Counted from the stretch's first letter, positions 39,101-54,100 are shown. The stretch: DNA of 64,000 bases from Tubiluchus corallicola (GCA_030141605.1 JAQGDQ010000021.1:374001-438000); one strand, 5' to 3'. The notes: generated by a model not told the origin, from the sequence alone. A program made the numbers and translations.

Positions 39101-42100
39101 GCATTCTGTCATATATTGTAGTTTAAGGTTGTGATATATTTAAGTTTATGTATTTTGAAAATAAAATCGCTAATTTCTAATTGACATTAATGTCAGTATC
39201 GCAGAGAGATGAGAGTGAAGCACCGATAATTTAAGATCACAAGGGTGCGTGAGTGTACCACTTCTGATTATGGTCAAGGTGGTAGGTGCGGACCATTGTT
39301 AGTTAATTCGCTGCTGATGTGGACATGCAAATTTTATTACATAACAACAGCCTGTAACACCAATGCTTGGAAATTTTTCAAACGTGGCTGTGAAACTCAG
39401 TATTGAAGTTTGGCTTACATTTGCTTTCTAAAGTTAAAAAAGATGAGAAACTGGAATTGGTTTTGGATAAAACATGTTGCATTGATAGCGAAGGATTTGT
39501 ATGAGTGCATTTCATTGTCTTCATCAGTTAAGTACATTCTTCTGAGAGATGCTTCAATACTGATACAGATTAGGGAAACTATTCTTGGTGTACTATAATA
39601 AAATAGTGACAAACTCAAACCGGTGCCATGTCATTGCTTGAAGGTTTGAATGTAAAAAAGCTTAGATGCACGGACAGCACGACTATTGAATCATTATCTC
39701 TTTATCATACGTTTATGTCCTAAAATACTTGGTAATTTTAATTCTAGCTTTTAAGAAGAATTATTGCTTTTTAAAGCATGAGTGTAATACTAAATCTTGA
39801 AATTTAGTGGTTTTCATGGGAAGCAAGAAATACGAAGATGAAAATTCGTTCGACGCTTTTGTGAAAAGCAACGGTGGATCTACCAACGCTTCAACAGACT
39901 GCGAAGTGGTGAGGATTTGTTGTTCTGCTAAAATTGTTGCTTGAATCAAAATCAAAATTGTTCGTGTTATGTAAAACTGGCCTAGTGTATTTCTTTTGTT
40001 TATTTGTTCAAAATTAAATACCCGGGTGGAGAATAGACATTATTTGCTTCTTTACTGACACAAAATTATGCATCTAATAAATACCTTCCCTGTTGTCTCC
40101 TTAGTCTCACTTGTCTCACTTTGGAAGCAGTAGGTCTTGGGTTTGAATTTCTGTGGAGGTGCAAAATGTTTCAGACTTTTTAATTTAACATTGCTCTCGT
40201 ACATTTATATAATTGAATGCATAACACTTTGAATGTCGTGTTATTAAAGCTTCTGCTGCAGTCTTATTGTCATCTGTTTTGTTTCAGACAGTCTTTCAGT
40301 TCGACTTGCATCATAAAGCTTTACATGAGGGGTTGGACAGGTTCGCACAATTTTTCATTAGTCCTTTGTTAAAACAAGACAGCGTCGATAGAGAAGTGTC
40401 CAGCGTTGATAGTGGTAAGTAATTTGCTCAGAAGCATTTGCAAGATATTGATAATTGTGAAATTGTGATGTTTTTTACTTACGTTGTTAACAGTCATATT
40501 TGTGTAAATTACATATCGCGTCATTCATACTACAGTTTTCTCACACTTACTGCATCTTGTACAGTGATGCTGTACATTATTTTTAGGTAAGTCTTTATTC
40601 AAATTCTTATTACAATATAATAATTATGTAAGACACACATCTGATATTTTTATTTGCAGTATCTAATTTTGCTGATTTTTGTTACTAGAATTTGACAGTA
40701 GCAAGAACAGTGATGCGTTCAGAGCGCAGCAGCTGTTAGCAAAACTAGCAGTATCGGGTCATCCGATGGGAAAGTTTATGTGGGGTAATCAAGCATCCCT
40801 AAAGGACCAGCCACTTTCTCAGGGCATTGACGTGTACAAGCAACTCCAGGAATTTCATAGGCGCTGGTATTCTGCTCATTACATGACTCTTGCTGTACAG
40901 TCTCAAGGTAATTTCTTAATAAGGGTATCTAAGAGAGTAACAATGTACATCAATTTTAATGACAGTAATGCTGACAAAACTATCTAGTGTGTGCTAGCCA
41001 GACAACTGTTGTGTTTTCTTGTTTTCATGACAATTTTTTTCAATTCTGGTTGTCCAACATCTATAACAGACATAATGGGCATTTGGCAGTGTACAGAGTT
41101 GCCACCATAGTGGCAAATTGCAGTTTTCCTTGAATTTTATTGCATTTTAGGTTTTTTACCAATATTGGAGCTTTGGAGCTTTTTGTGGAATCTTGTTAGA
41201 TCCTTATTAGATTAAAGTTCTAAGTGAGCATTCGGCTTTGTACTACAAAGGAAAATTCCCTATCCAAATTGATGCAATACAAATATTCTAAAATCTTGCA
41301 AATCTAATTGGGCGATAGTTGACATCTGTGGTTGCGACATATGGAGCCGAGAGATATTTCAAACAGTCTGTGTTATGACTTGCTGTAGACTTATAATGTT
41401 AACACAATGACTGCCATGCCTGATCCTAGTGTTTTTTCCAGATACCAAATATGAGCTTAAACATAACTGATGTAAATTCTGCAATATCACTTTGTCTCAC
41501 ATCAGTGCATATATGAGTGCATAGCCAATTTGCTAGCAAAACTTTAAAGTGTGTTGGTGGACTGCCAAGCTTTTCTGTTCACAGTTTAAAGTTATTTAAG
41601 CAACTAGATCATAATCTTAGTAACAGTATATGAAACATAACTTAGTTACTAGTATACTCAGAGTTGCCAGTCAATGTGTTAATTAATAGCATTAATTTAA
41701 ATTACATTGTATGCAGACAGTTTGGATGATTTGGAACAAATGGTTAGAGACACGTTTACTGCAATTCCAAATAAGTGAGTCTATTTTCTCAATTGTTTTG
41801 TTATTTTTGCACAAAAAAGTCATCTGGCCCATATGATAATAAACTGCTAGCATAATAGTGTTCTTTCAGCTAACTCTTTACTTATTTGCCCTTTGCTTTT
41901 ACGTCAAACACGTTTGTCTAGTTTTACATTAATTGCCCAAGCACAGGCTTGTACCCATCCAAGCTTTGTTGCAGCTAGCACTTTAAACCATTTTTTTCTG
42001 GCATTTTGTACGTTTTTATTACAATTTTGCCATTCATTGTTACCATTTCTTGCTATATTTACCTATTTGGCATTTCAGTTTTCTTTTCATGGAAAAATAT

Positions 42101-45100
42101 GTCTATTTACTCCACTAGCGGCATTGTTCCATTAAATTAACAATTATACTCAATTCTTTTTTCAGCAAACTACCAGCTCCAGATTTTTCCCAATTAAAGG
42201 TTGGTCATTACTTTTGCTTTTATTTTGTGCCATTTGAAGACTAATTGCAATCAAAAATCAATAAAGTATCCAGTCTGAATCATCCGAAATATAATCTATG
42301 GGTCCTTATTAACTGCAGCAGATACTTCTAATTAGGCGTGACCTGCTTTAATGTTTCACTGAAATCAAGCAAATTTTAAAAAAATTAAAAAAATTCACAA
42401 ATTACAGCATTCTGTTTACAGAAAGAAAATTACGCTGTAGTTTATTCTCTGATAATCACTTCAACAACAAAAAATTAATTACTTATGGTTACACTAAAAT
42501 ATTATTATATCACATATATTCAAACTACAATTGCCAACAAAAGCAGTTCGACAATTAAAGAGATAAACAGCGCAGTAAATATGGTCGGTATTGATTAGTT
42601 TATCGACAAGTGTTCTTGCCAAGCTAGAAAATCTAATCTTCCCATGGGGCAATGAAGACATTCTATTATTCTGCTCGACTAATTAATGGTGTACCTATGG
42701 CTTCCCTTCATGATGGCTTGAGGCATCTGTTCAGTGTTGCTGCAGTTGTATGCATATGATGACCAGTAATTATAATAAGCTTTCAATAGTGGATGAGCTT
42801 TGCATAATTATGACGAACTATTTGACTCAGTCTAGTTTTGTGTGTTTCCTGTGGGAAGTCACACTGTAGCACATGTTAGCTTTCGCATTTACGCCATAGA
42901 TGTTTACCACTTTGGTACATTCTTGGGTTAAACGGAGATGCACTGATGATTACTGTGTCAAAAGGTAAGTAATGATAAATAGTATTAAAGTTAGATAATT
43001 ACAATTTACTTAATTATTTATTGAAAGACTAGTGTCTACATTACAATTTAGGACGTGCAATAAGGTTCAAGATGGTTAACTCCTGAAATGCCTTTCTTGT
43101 GCTAGGCCAGTTCCTGCACTGGTATTTTAAAGGGTTCTAAGTTCTAATCTCTTCTGAGATTTTTTTGTTACTGCAACTTTTATGTCCTCCTTGAATTTTT
43201 GTCGTTAGCTGCAAAACTTACATTTGAAAGTTTTGTTTTCATTTATTTATGCAATCAGTGAAATTATTTGCTTCATCAATTATGTAAGTTATCATAAAAA
43301 AAATCATGATGGAACCTAAAGTGTTAGCAAATTTACAACTTTATTAAATATATTGCAGGTATTTAAAGAATATTGTTACCCGCCAACTGGTAGTATGCAA
43401 GAATAGTCAACTTTTGCAGCTTCAAACTTCGGTATTGCAGAAAATGTTTATGATCTCGCTATCGTATTGTGACCTATTGTTTGCCTGAGCATTAACATTT
43501 TGTCATAACATGTTGCCATCATATACAGTGCAGAAGCGGCACCAAGAAATGCTCTTAACGTTACATCAGATGCCTACAGATGATGAGATTGCCTCAGACG
43601 AATGTGATACATTGCCATACATTGTGGCTCCTGCAGATAATATTGATGAACCTGAATTAGTAGAGTGCAATGAAGACATCTTTGACAAGAAAAGGACACT
43701 AGTAGATAGGCGGCACAGTACTGATGTCACAGTTTCCAAACCGCTTGCTAGTTACTATCATAATGTACGCCGTAAGTCAGCCAGACTAAGGCATGCTCTG
43801 CCAGTTGTGCATATTAAACCTGCACCTATTTCTTCTTCACCTATGCCAAAATCAGCTACAGGTGGCTCAGATCATGATGAACTTGCCTTACCTTTTGTGT
43901 GGGATAAACCTACATTAATCATTACTTCGCCTTCACCAAAACCAGATACAAATATTGCAGATGATGGAGAAATCAAGTTACCAGTTGTGGATTGCAAACC
44001 TGTACCTATTGTAACATCATTCCTGCGAAAATCTTACCTGGATTCTGCAGATGATAACGAAGCTTTTCGAAACTCCTTAGATTTTAAAAACACTAAGCCT
44101 GAAGTTGCCACAGTTTTTGGTAGAAGGAATAGCAAAAGATCAACTGTGGAAGGAAATTTATCTGTAGCTGGAAAAGCCTGCATAATAAATGAAATCGTGC
44201 ATGTTCAGAGCAAAAGTACAGAGACATCTCATTTAAATGTGAATATCCAAGTAAGTTCTGAAAGAATAAATGAAAACTCAAAAATGGTTTTAGTAACCAA
44301 AACTGGTTTGAGGCCCTCTAACCTAACGGCCAATGTGCAGTGCAACCATGTAACAGGCAACAACGTTTGTGAAACTTCTTGTGTTTCGGAAACAGATAAA
44401 GCAGACACAATGAACAAGATTAATGACAAAAGCAAAATGCCTACAAGCAGCATCACTTATTCCAGACTTTTACCACTGAAGCAGGCGCATTCTAAAAGTT
44501 CTATACCCAAAAGATATTCTGATCAAAAAGGTAGAAGGATAGCTTCATTGACACAGCAGATGCTTCATAGCAGCAGCTGTAGAATCTGTTTAAGTTATGC
44601 AAAATGGAAATTGAGTAAATCTAGAAAATCAGAAGCTACAACAGCAATTCAGAAGCGGAACTTTTTTAGAATGTCCTTGACAAAACATAAAATGAAAGGT
44701 GATAAGGTGAGACAAAATTCTACTGCTGTTAAAGACAAGCATAATGCTGATGTTGAAACAAAAGTTCAGAAAAGCAAGTGCTATGTGAAAAAGGTGACTA
44801 GCATGAATAAGAAAAGTGATAAACACGGGAAGCATCAAATTACAAACAAACAAGCTTCTTTACATTTCAGTTCGTCTGAAAATGACAAAATTCTGAGAAA
44901 GCCTACTTCGACTATAAGTACAATTCCATCGGAGAAGGACAGCAGAAATTTATCTGTTGCTGATGAGAAAACCATTCCATGTGGAGATAGTGAAAATGCA
45001 ACTAGAAACATTTGTTCCAAAGAAAAATTACTTTTGCATAGTAAACATGATAAGGTTGGCCATGGAGGAAATTATTTCAGTTTGCATAATTGTTGCAATG

Positions 45101-48100
45101 TTAGTGACCAACTTTTGATAAATTTTCCCCGAGCCGCATCGGCTATGTTCACGGATAACCAAGAAAACCAAAAACCAAATGATGCTAGAAATCGGTCTAC
45201 TTCTGCACCACAAAGCAGTCGTATTAGTCATTTTTGCGCAAATGCTCTTACTAGTGTCCAAGATGTCAGAAATGCAAAAACTAGTCAAGACTGTAAATCA
45301 AGTAATGCTAATATAGTGAAAGAAAAACGGACTTTGTCGTCTTCTACAAAAAAAATAATACCACCTATAAACAGAGCACAAACGTTACCAAAGCCATTGC
45401 ACCGAGCTGAAACGTTCTGTGAAAAAAAGTTGGTAAGGCGTCATACTATAGATACCGTGTGTACTGCAGCTTCTTTAGAAGTCAGTCTTGATTCAATTAT
45501 GCCCAGCTCTCCAGAAGATGCAAAACCTATAATTGGGCAAGACTACAACAGTACTACTCAGGGAGGGCATGAAATTTGCAACCAACAGAAACTAGTGGAC
45601 ATGACACCACACAGAATTGCGAAATCTGTATCACTTTCTTGTTGTGAATCTGCTGTTTGGATTGCAAAAGCAGTTAATATGTCTACTTGTAGTGAAGGCA
45701 ATGAACCAGTATATAATTTAAGTCATTCTTCTTTAGAGAATCATGAAAGTGAAACAACTGAGACTACTGAAAGGAATGTGAGTGCAAGTACATCGAGTGC
45801 CACAGTCAGTAGTGAAAGCATACATCAGCACAAATCAAACAGTGTAGTTCATGAATGTAAAACAGAAAATTCAAAGGTAATAAACTTGCCCAATTGGAAT
45901 GAAATGGCTAGCTCATTTGTTTTGCCTGATGTCAATGTGGGGCCTTACCAAGAAGACAAATATCATTTGGAAAATGATAAAGCAGCTCATCATACTAAAC
46001 AAGCAAAAGTCATTCATTCTGGCTTAAAAACAGACTGTTTATTACTGTCGCATAGAGAGCTTAAGATTTGCTTTACCAGAAGCGCTTCATCGGCAAAGAG
46101 CGTAGATGATTTGCCATCTGACCGTCAAAGGAAGTTATCTGTAGGTGATAAGGCATTGTTAAGACAAAATTTGTCTTGTGATGCTGAGCCATTTTTTGGC
46201 TCGTTATCTGTGCTTATGAAACAGGACCGTCATTTAACATCTAACTTGTCTTCCATTAATCGAAGCTGCCCTAATTTAACAAAATCATCTGATACAGAAA
46301 GCTCACATGCCACAGTGCTTAAGCCTGCTGCCATAGATATTAAATTTGACACCACTTGCATTGACAAGCCCCTTGAAGGGAGGTTTATACAAACTCCTAC
46401 GGTGTGTGATGATGTGAACCAAGGTGAAACTGTCGGTACAGCCATTAAAGTGACTGTGTCTAAGCCATTTTCACCAGATTGCGAAAATGTACATGATGCT
46501 AGTGATAATCAGTCAAATTCGCAGAAAGAAAATCTACCGAATTCTGAGCCAGAATTAAGTTCTTCAACAGTCACGTCTATTGTTCCTTTAGATCAAGCAT
46601 CTAAAAGACGCTCATCAGGATTCACTTCTACTGCTCCTGTTTCAGGGCTTAATATGTTGCCTCATGAATTTTACAAACCAAAAGAGACAGTGCCTACTGA
46701 AGACACATTGAAAGTAGGTGTACAGTCTAGAAGACGGTCGTCAGTATACTCTTCTGCTACTCCTGTTTCTGGACTTATTATGTTGCCTCATGATTACTAC
46801 AGACCACTGGAGACATTGCCAATGGATGATATGTTGAATGTAGATATAGAGTCTAGAAGACGATCTTCTGCTACTCCTGTTTCTGGGCTTATACTGGCCA
46901 AGTGTGAACCTTGTAATTTACAAGAGTCTGTGCCAGAGGATTCTCCTTTGAAACTAGCACCGCTGCCTGCAGAAAAGCCAAAGGTTAAAGTCCACTATTC
47001 ATATCTGCAAGATAAAAGTTATAAACGAATAAATAAGGCCAATAAGAGGGCAGATCATCGTGGGTTTTCTAAGTTAGAAGATGAAGAGCCGATTTATGAA
47101 CAAATGCATGTACAACCAGTAGCACTTAAAAGTGAAGCAACTACAACACCTAAACAATGTAATCGCCTTAGGGATCATGATATCACTGTTGCAGTTATGA
47201 AGATGGACATTTTAACTCCTTGTTCTAGAGTTCATACTAACAATCTTGTAGATACTTGGATTCTTGCTGTTAACAAGTATATTATTAATGGCTCCATCAT
47301 GAAAATAGATTATCCTCCTTTAGAGAGTTGTGAAATATTAGATCAGTTACCATTTATATAAATGGCAATGTTTTACATACATTATAGTTTAAAATAACAT
47401 AATTCGACTTTTTAGTATACTTATTAAATTTACTTATTGTAATATGTATATTAGTGTAGTTTAGTCTGTGGATATTTATTCCTTTATTTTGTTGCAGTTT
47501 TGAAAGTATAGCTATTTGTAATCGTGTACTTCGTAATCTTTTATCCCTGAAAACTTTGCATTTGAAATAATGTGGCAGCTATGGACAATGGTCCTATTAT
47601 TGTGTACGTTACATCTTATTTTACTTTAAAATCAGTCAAGCTCTGGCTTTTTGTCCATCTGCTACTACTTTTCTTGAGTAGTTGTTCCTGAGCTGAACTA
47701 TATCTGTCCAAAGAACCAGAACAATTGTCATTTTGGCAATGCTCTTGTGGAAGAATTTCTAGCTAATATTTGATGAACTCTAAAATATATAACTGAAGTT
47801 GCTGCATTTATGTTGGATAACTGCACGATAAGTTTTTGTAGCTTGGAATACTAAATTCAATTAGTGATTGTGTTTATAGTTTATTACTGTTTTTGTACTG
47901 TAGTTTGAGCATTATAATATTTGTTGTGTGACAAATGCAGTTTTGCTGTTATTAGAAATAAAATGAACATACATTTGGCGGGTTAGCAAGTTATTTTCGT
48001 GTTTTATTTATGGCAAATTTATTTAGTTATAATAATTAGTATGCTAATTTATTTTAGCTTTTTGGAAACATTGAGCAGTCTAATCCTACTCATCATGAAA

Positions 48101-51100
48101 TCCTTGTTCAGCACACTTTCAGTGCTAGAAATGAACCTCTACCTGAGACAGTTGAAACTGTAATTGAAGAATTAAATTATAACAATTACAAAAGCATAAT
48201 ATATAATAGGACAGCTATTAATCTCAAATGTTTTTTTTATTAAATGCATTCATTAATGTTTAATACTTATTGAATGGTATCTTTTTTTGGAAATACTGTT
48301 AAGAGCATACATTAAGCTGTGAATAAATAGCACACCACAAACACTTTGCCTTGTTACATATCTGGTTAATTAAAATTTGGCACCTCACGTGTATCAAGCA
48401 GAAGCAAAGTGAAAACTAAAAACACGTTAGTTCGCATACTCTCGTCATGTGTAGAGAGACTAGAATTTGCCTGAGTTGATAAAGCTGATCATTTTTGGTG
48501 CAAATTTTTGTTTTTTATTTCTAGTTTTTAACTTATTAATTAAGAATTGGGATCGAAGCTAATAAATACTTAAATTTGATGTGCAAAGAAATTGTTCACT
48601 GTTTTTTGTTGCCTTTTTTAAATGCAATAGAGGAAATGCTTAAGAAAGTTCCTAGAAGATCTTAAAATAACAGAAAAATTATAGAGTTTTGTTTGTGGGC
48701 TCTCTTATATAGGCTTGACACAAAATACTGTTCAAATACAGAACGTTGAAGAGGCATTATTTACTTCGTATTAACTAAAATTTCTTCGACTTCCGTGGGC
48801 ACTCTGCAGGTTTTAGAAAATATGGTGTGCTAAAAATACTTGTAAAATTAGTGCTCAATTTAAAATTCCAACTTGATAATAATTATTATAATTGGATTTT
48901 TAAATTTAAAATTCCAACTGTCGCTTATAACTGTCTTGCAATTAAATTTTAATAAAAGAATAAATCAGACAAGTGTGGTTTTACTCGTGGTGTAATTACT
49001 GTAAAGACAACTATACTATTTAAATGTGCAACCTTGCATCTTGAGGGAAGTAGCTCTTGTCACAGACGTGTGCCATGTGTGCGTGCAGTTTACATCTGTA
49101 ACTTAACATCTTAAAGAATGTAGCCCTTGTCACACAGATTGCACATAAGTGCACTAATTACACTTGCATGTTATCATAGTTGAACAATGCAGCATTTACC
49201 TCTATCTGAAAGTTGGCTGGTGCATTGTAATTTGGTGTTTTATCCTGCAGTTATAATAGACAAAGACTTTGTTTCAAGTGATGTCACAATAATGTTGTAG
49301 GGTCTTTGGTTAAGCACATTCCATTTATTTGTTGTTTCAGCAACCTTTTGACACAGATGAATTTAAGAAGATATTTAAAGGTAATTTATCCTACGTATTA
49401 CTTGAGATTTTTTGTTTTGACCTCACAAGATTGAGCAATATATTTTATATTTGTTTTATAATTTGCAAATGGAACACTGAATTTTGCAGCTTTATGTATC
49501 AATTCTTTTTATTTAGTGATGCCAGTGAAGAAGAAGTATGAGGTAAAAATCACCTGGGATTTACCTCCTCAGCATCACAATTACAGGTAGTATTTTAAGG
49601 CTAGTATTCTGATTATTTATGGAATACATGTCATGTAAGTTATTCCAAGCTGTACAGCTGGAAACCTGTTAACAGAAGAGAATACGAATCATGTGTGATA
49701 TTGCACTACAACTAGGTAGAAGTAGAAATTTTATTTATTTCTGATGTATTTCAAAGATAAGATCAACCGAAAGCTATTTTCCGACAAAGAAAAAGAAATA
49801 AAAAATTCTACAAAGCATATAAAGACATGAGCAGAGTACTAGATTGTCAAGAACACATACTATATGTAGCTGCCATGTGTTGGCAGTAGCACACATTTTG
49901 ATAGAAATGGTAAAATCCCAGGTTCGTATTGTGTTTAGTATGGGTATGTAAGAGATTCATGACAAGTTGGCTCAATCACAAATGGTTTAGATGACATTTA
50001 ATAGGATAATTATAAATGTAAAATGTTTCAACACGAGAGTTTACAAGCAGATTGAATGATGAAGAATCTTTATATTGGTTAACAGAGTAGTTACAGTGTT
50101 GACAATTTTAGAATTTTTATATAATATAGTTGCGATATTATGAAGCATAAGATTGTAATTTTGTAGGTAACTCAGCTAGTTGAATGGCAAGTATACGACA
50201 TGTTGTGCAACACTGACATTCACAGGAGGCGTTTTTCAAATATTTTTTAACAGAACCTTTAAATTTGTTTAAATCATTACATGCTCTACTTTCTTCAGGT
50301 GACTTATTCCGCAGTTTAACACCTTGATAAGATAAAGAATGATAACTAAATTTGACTGTTGAAAATCTGGGAAGTTTTTGAGTATGTACTGAGCTCGGGT
50401 TATAGTGTTGAGCATATACAATATTATGCCAATTCTATTTTTGAAGTTTAATTATTATTTGTTTAAAAGTCGAAAGAAGTCGAGAAAAATCAGAAAAAAA
50501 TGTTTACAGCTTACAGTGTAAAACAGAAAACATTTGTAGTAACCAGGCTATATGGAAAATGCTTGCAGCAATCAGGATAAACAGCAAACACTTGCAGTAT
50601 GTGATCAGTTGCAATGGAGTAACGACTTTTCTATTTTACAGATCAAAACCACTCCATTACCTGTCATGGATAATTGGGCATGAAGGCAATGGCAGTCTTC
50701 TAGCTTACTTGAAAAGCAAGTATGTAATTGACTATGTCTGTTTTAGAAGCAGTCCTCCTCTATTAGCACATACAATCTTCTAAGACTAAATGCAAAGATC
50801 TCTTGGTACATATGCAAAAATCAAGAGAAAAATTGCCATTATACCAGATTTTATGACTTATTCAGCCTACCTGCATTAACTAGAAATTAGTTTTTCATTG
50901 AATTTTTTACAATCAGTAAAATTTGTTACTAATGTTTTCATCAGCAAATATGTAACGAGTAAGTGAATAAGACAGTAAATAGTGATGTGTGACTGAGTGA
51001 CTGAGTGAAATGAATGAGGGATGATTGAGTAGATAAGTGTGCAATAAATGAGTAAGAAAGTGATTGGGTGAGTGATGGGTGAATTAATGATGCATGAATG

Positions 51101-54100
51101 AGTAAGCTATTGAGTCATTGAACATGTAAGTAAATTGTGATCAACACATTCAGCTGCTGCTGTCACTACCCAAGTTTCATTTGCATTCGTTGATACTGAG
51201 CTTGTAACTGATCATTTATTATTGCCACTTGGAACAGGAAAACCCATCAGTGAGTTTACTGGCTTTCGATTAATTTTCTCTGTCATTAACAGTTTGTTTG
51301 TTCACTTTGCCAATTACTCAACTTCAACTTCTACACATTCAGCTTGATGGGTGCGTTTATAAGTCAATCAAGTTAACTGTTAGTTGGTTATTTATTGGTA
51401 GTCATCATTACCATTTCTGTTGATGTACATTGTAGATTATTAGCACTGGAGTTGACATGTGGTAACGATGAAAGTGGTTACGAACACAGTACAACACATG
51501 CTCTATTTAGCATCAATATTTCTCTTACAGAAGCCGGTCTGAAGGCCATTCATGAGGTTTGACATAAATCAATTTTTCGGTGTACTCAAAAAGCCTTGCC
51601 TGTTTGTAATCAGTGATTTCTAGTAGATTCGTAACTGTTACTTTTACTGTATAGACAACAGAGTAAACTAGACAATACGATTGTGTCATTTAGCAAGATT
51701 TCATAGACCTGCTCGGTTTGTTAGGTTTCTGCGTAAGTGTAACATTTGGAAATCTCGATTATCAACATTTGAAATTTATTGTGGTTCTTTCAACAGTTAC
51801 ACACAGTGAGATGTTAAGAAACATTACATACAAAATAATAGACTTAAAATAAAAATGGTAAAGATTTTGTTCATGTAGTTTAAAATAAAAGTAATGAAAT
51901 ACTGTCTATTGTTTGTTGAGACTATTGTTTGTATAGTAACTATGAAGTAAGTCTACAATTATGTAAAATTTATTAATTGTTAAAAACGTTCTTGAATTTT
52001 GTTCTTTTTGTCTTTCCATCAGCAAGAAAAATTAATTGCCTGTATTTAATTTAAAATCAGAATAAGCCAGAGAAACATAGATGATTAGTTGTTACAGTCA
52101 GTTTTTTCAAATTTTCTCAATAATTGCGACTGTACTATACATCAATATCAGAATAATGCATAGACTATTTGTAGAAGTTGCATGTTAGGAGAAACACTGC
52201 TTTTCAAGGCTTATATGATACTCAGTCTTCTAAAATAACATGTTTGATAAGGAACTACTTTCTAAGTCATCAGTTACTTTCTCAGACAAGTAACTTGTGG
52301 TGGTCAGTTGTTACAATTGTACATTTTTTGTGTAACATCAACAGTAATAACGTTTTGTCATAGTTTGTGAAGAACTTATTAGAAATGGGTGTTTGTAAAC
52401 TAAAGCCTGTAATTTTTTTCATATGTTTGGTTCTGGTCTGTATATGGTTTGAGTCATGTTTTGAAGTAAAATATATCATATTGTCACAGGTCTTGAGTGT
52501 TGTATTCGAGTATTTGGAAATGCTGAAACAAGAAGGACCAAAGGAATGGCTCTTTAATGAGATGAAGAAAATAGACGATACAAGTTTCATGTTTGCTGCG
52601 GATGTATGTTACACTTTTTTGTAATTGCTTATAGGCATTACATATTATTGCCGTAATAGCACTGTATTTTCTTTTCATAAGCGTACTGATGAATATTGAC
52701 ATTGTAATTATCATCAGGGTCACCTGATGTCACTGTCAATGTGGTCATCATCACTGATTTTTACCATTATTGTCATGTTGTTATCTTTATCTATCATCAT
52801 CAGCATAGTCAACATCGTCAGCTTCATTGTCATCGTTAACATTCTCACTGTCCTTGTCATTGACATTTACTTACCAAAATTTTTTTAATTGTGCTTAGAT
52901 ATGTAACATGTAACACATTTGGCTTTCATTTAACGTTGTTTGACTTTACCGTTTTTGACCTGTATATAGATGCACTATTGTTGATTAATCCTGCCAAGTA
53001 TATTGAAGTCTTTTGATCCGTGGACTGTGATTCGATGTTTTCTATGATCATTTTGATCAAAACAGCATATTTTTACTTGATATAACTTGAACAAACTAGG
53101 TTACTTTATGAGATAAAAAATGCCATTGATAGCACATTCTGTTACCCAAATGTTTCTGCGTAAGCCTGTCAAGTTCACATGTACACTAACCGAAGTGTGT
53201 CAAAAACTAGTAATGGCATTTATTTTACAGAAAGAAACTGTAGAGGACTTAGCCATCAACATGCATTACTTCCCAGCAGAACATTTCATTACCGGAGAAA
53301 AGCTTTTCTATGAATACAGTCCCCAAGTGAGATCATTTAATTTTTACACTATGTCACTATCTGCTACTGACTGATTTTTTTTACTAGATTTCTGTAAGTA
53401 ACATTGCAAACTGTACTGTATTTTTTTACTTATTCAATGCGACACTTTCTAAGCTAGAATTCAACATTTTTTGGCAATTAGGGTTTTAATTTTGAGAACA
53501 ATCCTTAAAAATGACTTAGGTTTCTGTTCGGCCACATCCATTCAGGGTGAGTGTTAGATTCTGCTTTACAAGTTCAGAAAACATTTAAATTTTTGGTTTT
53601 CAGTTTTATTACTATTTGTTTTTGATCACACTTTACATTTTTGCAATGTAGGCCATAGATGATAACCTCAGACTCTTGACTCCAAATAGAATGAATGTCA
53701 TGCTGCTGTCTAAAACTTACGATGACATTTGTGTTTCGAAAGAACCGTGGTATGAAACGCGTTATCATCAAGAAGGTGAGTACTGTACTATTAATTTATA
53801 TTTCTGCAAATGAGAGTTTCTGTCAATTCGGGCTCATGATTTCCAGCGACATTTAAGTTCAGAGTGTGGCGGCTCATAGCTAAAATTAGCGGAGGTGCTG
53901 CTTCAGAAAATTTTTTACCTTTGCTTTAATACTGTGTAAAACAAACGAACACATGTACTTTTAATGTTGTAATTTGTAATTGTAATTTTAAACAAACAAA
54001 TGAAAGTTTAGACCTAAACTTGATAATTCCTAAACAAAAAAAAATGTCTTCTCCTTACTAATAGACCAAATTGTCGCAGTTCAAGCTTGATCCTTTCCTG

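Noticed and set aside
40100-40170. Box B-like GGGTTTGAATTTC in nardilysin intron 6
   Set aside because: No box A at the right distance; too degenerate to call a SINE.
42652-42759. 35-codon frame (MKTFYYSARL…) in nardilysin intron 10
   Set aside because: Short, ends at a TGA, and no in-phase acceptor to the nested frame was found; kept out in favour of the 42900 exon.
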